Shown here one piece after another: positions 57,435 to 64,000 of a stretch of DNA of 64,000 bases; positions within the stretch are counted from its first letter, which is position 1, and each line of letters starts with the position of its first letter. This DNA comes from Diplonema papillatum (taxonomy: Eukaryota > Euglenozoa > Diplonemea > Diplonemida > Diplonemidae). The position numbers were made by a program, and so were the translations under genes. A model generated the notes under the pieces. The model saw nothing but the letters and a program-made list of their open reading frames with translations, was not told the DNA's origin and made no database searches. The stretch lies in assembly GCA_030068145.1 (NCBI GenBank), contig JAPJBO010000093.1, forward strand, positions 62,001 to 126,000. The letters run 5' to 3'.

Positions 57435-57681
57435 CTTCGTGCTGTCAAGCCAGGCTAGCTCAGATCAGCCGGTTGTTTCGGCAAGCACCACCGGGCCTTC
57501 CACTTACACAGCAGTCTTATTTTCGACCCCTTCATTCAGGGTGTTAGCTTCCACTTTTGTCGTCAACGAACTCACCGGGCAGTCGGTCTGGCACCAACCA
57601 TTCCCTGACCAATACAAGAACCCCACCCGATTGGAAAAAACGACCACTACCCCACTCCCACACCAAGCAAGCAGCCCCTAA
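57435..57681 (+). CDS. Possible exon downstream of the GH26 gene
   Basis: A long pyrimidine tract ending TTTCCTTGCAG is a strong acceptor-like site. After it a frame of about 82 codons runs to TAA at 57679, reading DQPVVSASTTGPSTYTAVLF and VVNELTGQSVWHQPFPDQYK. It is not a known domain. Alternatively the frame starts at 57271 and the CT tract encodes part of a hydrophobic leader (FPLSLSLSLLPLARLFACFL). No donor partner was identified. Confidence 0.25.
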
Positions 57682-57840
57682 AACGCGTCAAGGGGACACC
57701 CTGGCTCAAGTCAAGCTGTCCACATAGGTTGCATTTATTGACGGCGGCAGCAAGAAAACGTTTTCTTGCTGAAGAGTGATCGGCTCTATCCTAAGAGCTT
57801 CTTTTTGTGTCCGACCCGGCACGGTGAAACAACCACCCGC

Positions 57841-58061
57841 TAGGTATCAGGGATGCTGAGTAGGTAGTAGCTAGGTGGTATCCACCCGCTGCACCGTACT
57901 CGTGGTCGTGTATGCACCACCACCATCCACTAGCAGCTAGTGTGGTATCGTGGTATGCTGTGGTATCCACAGCACCTACGTATCCATCACCTCGTAGGTA
58001 TCAGGGATGCTGAGTGGGTGCTCAGCTGGTGGTATCCACCGCTGCACCATACTCGTGGGTA
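57841..58061 (+). repeat. Direct duplication with inner hairpins
   Basis: 57841-57910 and 57995-58061 share TAGGTATCAGGGATGCTGAG, GGTGGTATCCACC and GCTGCACC.TACTCGTGG. The spacer has stem-forming sequence (GTGGTATGCTGTGGTATCCA and CAGCA). Confidence 0.85.
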
Positions 58062-59170
58062 TACATATTATATTATATTAAGTTTTGGACAACAATGATC
58101 AAGTAGAAAGAGCAAATCACTGCGCGTTTCTACATGACGACAAGACCGAAGCCCGAAAAAAAAGTCGTAAGTCTCCTCCCGCTTTTTGTGTCCCCATGTG
58201 CTTCTTCATCGTCCCCAGAGCAGCACGACTTCATTTACTTGGACAACGTGGCTTTGCTGCTGACCGAAGCGGCAGAAGGGGTTCTTCACGTGGGACATAG
58301 TTTCCTACATGTTCTTTTTATAAGGCTTTTGTTAGCCGGCTGACCCGAAAACACTGCTAGGTGAATATCAGTTGTAGAATTGAGCATCTATTCGGTTAGG
58401 TGCGAGATCCAGCAAACCTTGTGCGCTAGCTTCGTTTAGTCGTGAATCTAATGGTGAGGGCTTTCCCGAACTCTTGCTTTCTTTACACATACCGGAAGCG
58501 CGATTAACGGGAGGCCACGAGCGCAAAGTAGACTTTCCATCGAGTGTCCATGTGCTTTAGTGGTGCAGTGGTGAGGTTGTGCTTTCACGGCCTACTATAT
58601 TCGTCAACAAGTTTTCACTCGCTAATACATGTCGGCAGGAAGGTGCATGTGTGCTCTCTCGCTTTACCTGAGAGAGAGCGGACCACGCATGCGCCTACCT
58701 CCTGTCGCATAGCGGAAACGAGTCGTGTCCTTCTCCAAACATTCTCCCGCCCGCTCAACCTTGCCTGGGCAACCTTTGCCCGACAAAAGGTCGCTGATGT
58801 CGCTTGCTTCAAAGTGCTTTCCCACGTTTTCTTTCGTGCGCCGGGTCGGCCTGCTGCGCAGTAGTACCGGAACCCAACGGCGAAAATGCCCAGGTTTGTT
58901 GCACCGTCCGATCCAGTCCCGTTTCTGCTTTCTGCTCTGCGGAGAGGGAAGGCGAGGCAAAGCATCCATTCAGGGGGCAATTCCTGCGATTTCCGTTCAT
59001 TGATTGCGAGTAGCCCCCGTCGCACCGAAACCGCCAGTCGACTCGCCTGCTGTTAACAGCCCCTGAAACCGAACAGTGGTAAGACTTGGAGATGCGTTCT
59101 AATCTTATTGGTGCTTCGTCACTTACACGGGGGTACACGGTTGAGACGTCTGGACCTATTCGGATCGTCT

Positions 59171-59344
59171 AGTAAAGGGGGGGTCGAATAATAACACCTG
59201 CGTTATTCGATTTGCCGAATAATAAAAAGTTCCGGGTAGCCGAACAGTACCAGGATCAAAATAGTGGTAGTGTTTTTAGACAGCCAGACGTGTGTCAAAT
59301 AACTGTTATTATTCTCGACCCCGGGGTCGGACCCCCCCCCTTTA
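59171..59344 (+). mobile_element. MITE-like element M1, copy 2, with intact ends
   Basis: The left end (TAAAGGGGGGGTCGAATAAT then AACA) is mirrored at the right end (TGTTATTATTCTCGACC, then GGACCCCCCCCCTTTA). The interior matches 2426-2580. The element ends exactly where the endonuclease/phosphatase-fold fragment begins. Confidence 0.75.
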
Positions 59345-59350
59345 GTCTTC

Positions 59351-59570
59351 ATGTGCTGGGAACGCCTGCTCCAGGCGGTCCTCTTTGACGCGCAGGCAAT
59401 GGTGGGAGGGGCCCCGGCTGTCGTCCTCGGGGACCTGAACACGGACACGGACAGGTCTCCGGCGCTGCGGAGCGCGCTCGGCAATGGCTGGGTCGATGCC
59501 GCGCAACTGCAGGCGCAGCACGACGGCGCGGTGCGGCCCCCTCCGACTTATACGATCGAAAACGTTTTCC
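59351..59570 (+). pseudogene. Endonuclease/exonuclease/phosphatase-fold fragment
   Basis: About 70 codons resemble the middle of an EEP-fold protein: a helix ending FDAQAMVGG, the strand and catalytic signature APAVVLGDLNTDTDRSPALR (the GDxN motif), GNGWVDAA, and a weak PPPTYT. EEP domains occur in LINE-type retrotransposons and in cellular phosphodiesterases, and this fragment is too short to tell which. Both ends are missing and a CTAGT repeat array follows, so it is a remnant, or a lone exon whose neighbours I cannot find. Confidence 0.5.
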
Positions 59571-59729
59571 GCCCACAATCAGGCGCCTTTAAAGCACAAA
59601 CCCACGACCGGTGTCCGTGTGCTTCTTCCGAAGCCCGGTGTCGGAGCTGCACTTGCCGGCAACAGCAGACCCGGCCGACGACCGGTGGCCGCGGAAAAGG
59701 AAAGAGCCGGCGGGCAAACCCCAGCCTAC

Positions 59730-59904
59730 ACGGTGCACTAGTAAAAGTGAAAAAGGTGTTTTGACTAGTCATTTTACTAGTGAAAAAGCATGACTAGTGC
59801 ACTAGTAAAAATGACTAGTGCACTAGTAAAAACACTAGTAAAAATGACTAGTGCACCAGTAAAAATGACTAGTGCACTAGTCAAAATGACTAGTGTCCTA
59901 GTAG
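59730..59904. repeat. CTAGT palindrome array 1
   Basis: Repeats of about 21 bp combine the perfect palindrome ACTAGTGCACTAGT with AAAAATG spacers, with partial units at both ends. It opens with CCTACACGGTGCACTAG, like 9589-9604. Confidence 0.9.
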
Positions 59905-60017
59905 AAATCCACCTGTTCCGAACCGAAATCTGGGCTGGTTTGTAAATTTCAGAGGGTCCCACCGCACAACTGTACCCTACCGTTGCGCTTGCTACCGTGT
60001 TCGGAATAATGTTGGAC

Positions 60018-60095
60018 CGGGAAAAAGTCGAAATACTTTTCAAAACCCCAAAACTTGGGCCAAAAGTCCAAAAAGGTTCCGGTCCAAGTATTTTA
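60018..60095. repeat. GGTCCAA foldback family, diverged copy
   Basis: TGTTGGACCGGGAAAAAG and the inverted block GGTTCCGGTCCAAGTATTTT mark a degenerate member of the family at 62944 and 63483. A related piece is at 60760-60850. Confidence 0.6.
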
Positions 60096-60294
60096 CAGTA
60101 GGGTTCACGCCCAAAAGGAAGTTTAGAATCCGGGAATACGATAGGATATGATACATGTGGTGTCTACAGTCAAGGGCGCGCCCAAGTCCGTCAACAGCGC
60201 CCTACAACTTGGAGAAGGTGCTACTTTAGCCAGACTCAAGGTGGCGAGTCGCTGAGCGTAGTCGGCACGCGGCATCGCCGGGCCTTACGGAGCA

Positions 60295-60521
60295 GGGCCA
60301 GCGGCATGCCGCGGAAGGACTCGACCTCGGCGAGCTCGCAGTGAAGCGAGCGTCGCTGAGTGAAGGCGACGTCCTGGCCGCCGAGTGGCGGACACGCGCG
60401 TTTTTGACGCGGTGGATGCCGACGACAGCGGGCTGCTGACGTTCAAGGAGTTGATCAAGTATAGCCGGTCCCGGACGTCGTGTTCCGGCACGTGGTCGGC
60501 GACGGGGGCAATCTCATGAGT
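60295..60521 (+). pseudogene. EF-hand protein pseudogene with frameshifts
   Basis: A perfect 12-residue EF-hand calcium loop, D-A-D-D-S-G-L-L-T-F-K-E, is encoded at 60416-60451, with hydrophobic flanks (VFDAV before, LIKYS after). The sensible upstream peptide (LAVKRASLSEGDVLAAEWRT) is in a different frame, and so is the downstream peptide (VPDVVFRHVVGDGGNLMS). The first shift falls at the T run 60402-60406 and the second near 60465-60472. The pieces would form one EF-hand region if in frame, so this is a broken copy. No start, stop or splice sites fit. Confidence 0.6.
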
Positions 60522-62139
60522 CGCCCCCGCCATGCTCACCCGAGCTGCTTGTCTACGCGACCCAGGCTATGCCCATAGTCATGATCGTGCACCACGGGTT
60601 TTAAGGACAAACAGAAACTAAAGGTAACCTGAACCAATTTGGACGCGTTTCGGCCCGGAATTCGGGAAGCTTTGAAATGTTCGTACATTCTGCCGGTCCC
60701 ATCATTTGTGTAACGGAAACACGAAACGAGTGCAAAAGCTGCTTGGGTCAGTGAATATCCCAGGGAAAAGTCCAAAACTTTCAGAACCTGCAAAAAGTCC
60801 AAAAAGAAATTCTGGTCCAAAGAAATTCCGGTCCAATGATTTTCCGAACGCAGTTCCCAACGCGATTCCTTACTGTGCGATAGACGAAAGCTGGGGGTCA
60901 GTTGTCTGCCACGAGCGTCATTCAGCAAAGCCAGTTCTGCAGGAATAAGTCACGATTACTCGTCGGTTTGTGTTTTGCGGCTGAACATGCAGACTGTGGT
61001 CCCTTTTTTGGTGGGCCGCCCACCCCCACTCTTCCCCCACAGGAATCGGGCTGAGTATTGAGTTCTGTAAAGTGCAAGTGCCATGAAGGCAGGCGAGCAC
61101 CACGGCTGAGTACGGGGAGTTTCTGGGAATTTGTTGCCTACTAGGAGTGTTATACAGCTTGCCTGCCTCATGCTCTTCCGCACATACTACTAGTCGCTCC
61201 CAATGCCCGATAGACAGTGCGTTGTGAGTTCAAGCTACTCCGAGGCGGTGATTTATATCGTCGTATGTGAACAACCGAAGATGCGAAAGAAGCTGTTTCC
61301 ACAAAAAGTACACCGGCTACGCGATTCACCGTGCGGTAGACCCGACGAGTAGAAACCAGAACCTGCTGGTGTCCCACCCGACGAAAGCTTAATGGTCGTC
61401 TGCACGTCCCGAAAAGACAAAGAAACGTGACTTCCAGGCATTCGAAATGCCCGGACAAAGCACCACGACGTGTTGACTGGCACACAACGCGCGCGCCACA
61501 GGCTACAAGAATGGTTTTCCGCGGCGGCGTGAAAGAGGAAGTCTCCAAGCACGCAATGAGAGAGTGCCTCCAACACTAGAAAGCGGAGCACATAGCAGTG
61601 AGCAACTATTTGTGGAATGTGCACAACACAAAGCCTTGCATGCAAACAGTTCGCAGGCGGACAAAGCCAGCACCTGTTGCACATTCATGTTGGGAAGCTC
61701 GGCAAGAAGACCTGCCGACCATCTCTCGTTTCTTCGTGGGTTTTAGGGAACCCACGAACTACTGTAAATGCACTGTGTCCGGTGCGATGCCAAGGCGATA
61801 GGAGCGCCATGAGCGACAAGCCGAATCTACGGACGAGAGTTTGAATGTGGTCGGAAGCCCGCATTATCCAGTGTCTGAGACCTGTCACGACATGTCTCTG
61901 ACCTCACCGTAGGGATAGCACTGTCGTTTGCACTATGTTTGCTAAGCCATACAAGCTCAGGAACTTTCCAAGAAACCAACCAAAAACCCTCGCAACTCTG
62001 CCTGTCTCTCGCGAAAACTGGGGTTGCCCAGGTGGTTTGTGGTGTCTGGGCACCGGTGAACACGGTAGTGCCGTAAAACCCCTCGAAAACTCTCGAAACA
62101 CCCAGGATTTGGGTCCAGGTTAGGTGGATTTTGTCTAAA

Positions 62140-62420
62140 TCACTAGTCATTTTTACTAGTGCACTAGTCATTCTTACTAGTGGCACTAGTCATTTTACTA
62201 GTCAAAATTTTGACTAGTAAAACCACTAGTCAAAGTCAAAAAAGTCCTTGACTAGTGCACCGTGCACGGTGCAGTAGTAAAGGCTTTCACTAGTAATTTA
62301 CTAGTGGTTTTACAAGTGAAAATGGTTTACAAGTGCCACTAGTAAATTTTACAAGTGCACTTGTAAAATTTACAAGTGCACTTGTAAAATTTACAAGTGC
62401 ACTAGTAAAATTTACAAGTG
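62140..62420. repeat. CTAGT/CAAGT palindrome array 2
   Basis: The left half has ACTAGT-type repeats as in array 1. From about 62320 the unit changes to a 21-bp repeat built on ACAAGTGCACTTGT, also a perfect palindrome. GTGCACCGTGCACGGTGCA near 62256 adds a further inverted motif. Confidence 0.9.
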
Positions 62421-62943
62421 ATTTCAGGTGTTTTGGCAGGTGTTTTGGGGTAAAACAAGAAGAAACTGTGGCAAGTGAAGCACACATTCAGAAGAACCGG
62501 CTTCTTTTTCACCTAACTCATCAAAATGGGGCTGGGAGAGCATAGCAAAGTGTCAACGCAGTGCTTGAGAGCCCCGCGCTTAGGCAGACCGCGTCAATCC
62601 AGGTTTCCCCCACTCCAAGGCAAACGTGAACACTCGAACACGACCCCCCTTTGGCTCGATGCGGTGGGAACACGGGACAATAACATCGGAACAGACGGAG
62701 CGCGAGGGAGGAGGCGTCCTTGTCCTCTCAGAGCAGAGTCGTGCACAGGTACGTCCTGGTACCAGAAATAGATGGGCGCCATTGCACGGCAAAAGATGCT
62801 CTGGTATCTTGCGTTTGGCCCAGGAGGTTACGAATATCTCTGCCTGCGTGCGTCTTATGCCGGACAGGCTTGGCATCCATTTTTTGGACTGAGTCGTGGG
62901 CAACAGTGCGGTCAACTCTGAAAGGCAAACACCGTAAACGGAA

Positions 62944-63026
62944 ATAAGTTGGACCGGACAAAATGGTCCAACTCACCTATTTTGGGCTCTGGTGGTCCAA
63001 CTTTTGTCCGGCCAACTTTTTTCGGG
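62944..63026. mobile_element. GGTCCAA foldback element, short copy
   Basis: A left arm (TAAGTTGGACCGGACAAAAT) and an inverted right arm (ACTTTTGTCCGGCCAACTT) surround a ~30-bp middle. The size of about 85 bp and lack of coding suggest a tiny foldback element. Confidence 0.7.
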
Positions 63027-63482
63027 GGCTTCGTGCAGTTTTGCGGCTGGCACTCGCTCCACTCCGTAGTCGCGCCCGCCAGGAGTTCCCGAACACTGCG
63101 CGGCGCTGCGTAACCCGCTGAGTTCCCTCCAGCAACTTGCACTGGCCATGGTCCTGTGGTGGAATCACAAGATCTTCCTTGCGTGGAAGGATGTTTGATC
63201 GCGACCGGTTGCGGTTGGTCAGTGCCGAGGGTGGACCAAGATGCGTCCACCGTCTGTCCCATTGCTTTGGTAGAGTGCAAACGCAAAAATGCAGAGTGCA
63301 AACGAGGAGGCTCGAGGTTGGCTGACCGTGAAGGAAAAAGTATGAGCCGCCAATAAACGACGATCTTAGTACGCTCAAGAAGAAACCCACGCATCTCTCG
63401 CGCCTGACTACCCATTTGTCACGGGACATTTTTTTACCTCATGCCCATCGACCCAACCCCGCCTAAGTGGATACGTGCCTGG

Positions 63483-63644
63483 GCGGAAATATGTTGGACC
63501 GGACAAAATGGTCCAATTGTTTTGGTCGTCCGCGGTCCAACTTTTGTCCGGTCCAACATATTTTCGGTCCAACATATTTCCGGTCCAACTTTCTTCTGCT
63601 TATTTTCGGTCCAACATATTTCCGGTCCAACTTTCTTCTGCTTA
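63483..63644. mobile_element. GGTCCAA foldback element with amplified right arm
   Basis: The left arm (AAATATGTTGGACCGGACAA) is mirrored by TTGTCCGGTCCAACATATTT at 63545-63564. The right side then repeats a 42-bp unit twice (63561-63644), containing CGGTCCAACATATTTCCGGT and TTTCTTCTGCTTA. Confidence 0.8.
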
Positions 63645-64000
63645 TGGTATGGAAGATTCACGGGGGGTTTCGAGGACTGGAGGATTCTTGTCACACGAGG
63701 GTGCTAGGGGAAGTTGTTTGGGCTGTTGCCGTGAGATTAGTACTTCTTGGGGTTTGGTGGTTGCTTGGTCGGGTCGGGGTGTTGGGAACGAACCCGGTGT
63801 GCCTACTGCTTCATTTTATTGTCGTTGATTCTTGGGGTGTATGCTTGTAGGGCCCATGTTGCCCATTCAGCGCACTTGTCTCCCGGGCAACGCGTAGAGC
63901 CACTCTCCGGATTACCGCGTGGTTCCCTTCGCATAGGCGTCCAGGGCCTGCATTCGGGTGGGTGCCCGAACACCGGCCTTTGGTCCGCCTCCGGCTGAAA

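Larger units (their letters stand above)
57181..59344. other. Mostly non-coding; possible exon at 57435 and local duplications
   Basis: 57435-57681 is considered separately. 57841-58061 contains a direct duplication of about 70 bp spaced 154 bp. 58085-59025 has overlapping frames without recognisable sequence. The stretch ends in MITE M1, copy 2. Confidence 0.45.
60522..64000. other. Repeat-dominated region with no supported gene
   Basis: Apart from the GGTCCAA and CTAGT families, I see only short frames without recognisable sequence. 61064-61100 carries an inverted match to 16250-16292. The end of the window from about 63650 is unremarkable. Confidence 0.5.

Overview
The window is nuclear DNA of a microbial eukaryote. 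The coding stretches are GC-rich and joined by GT-AG introns, and they carry domains typical of eukaryotes: TKL-type kinases, ankyrin and armadillo repeats, an ERGIC-type membrane protein with a thioredoxin domain, EF-hand, PDZ and ShK domains. A secreted GH26 glycosidase with ShK domains, the high repeat load and the complex kinase architecture suggest an alga or related protist (alveolate, stramenopile or haptophyte type). The species cannot be named from the sequence alone. No rRNA, convincing tRNA, CRISPR array or prokaryotic operon was seen.

Layout. 1-9.7 kb is repeat-rich and contains a 24-bp minisatellite of 117 units (5641-8448). A PDZ-domain gene lies at about 9.95-10.93 kb. 10.9-26.2 kb is almost entirely dispersed repeats, inverted-repeat elements and microsatellites, with one weak nuclear-type ORF at 15.2 kb. 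26.2-37.1 kb holds the main gene: eight exons whose splice phases agree can be joined into one protein of about 2,670-2,710 residues. Its order is N-terminal helices, kinase 1, kinase 2, a middle region with a four-fold ~78-residue repeat, an LRR-like segment and ankyrin repeats. 40.25-41.63 kb is an intronless ERGIC/PDI-C type gene. 43.03-45.48 kb is a five-exon gene resembling an extended uS15 ribosomal protein, perhaps with more exons to 47.1 kb. 47.28-47.76 kb encodes a small coiled-coil protein. 50.67-53.29 kb is a two-exon armadillo/HEAT-like gene; its last ~0.5 kb is tandemly duplicated at 53.48-54.06 kb, with a 25-bp inversion between the copies. 55.30-57.18 kb is a GH26 mannanase-like gene with six ShK domains. 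59-64 kb holds decayed gene pieces (an endonuclease/phosphatase-fold fragment and a frameshifted EF-hand pseudogene) among palindromic arrays and foldback elements.

Every supported gene lies on the plus strand. The genes do not form an obvious pathway: they cover signalling (kinase/ankyrin, PDZ), the secretory route (ERGIC-thioredoxin, secreted GH26-ShK), translation (uS15-like) and scaffolding (armadillo, coiled coil). The most unusual items are the two-kinase/four-repeat/ankyrin giant protein, the microinversion in the armadillo duplication, and tandem arrays that have expanded inside single copies of dispersed repeats.
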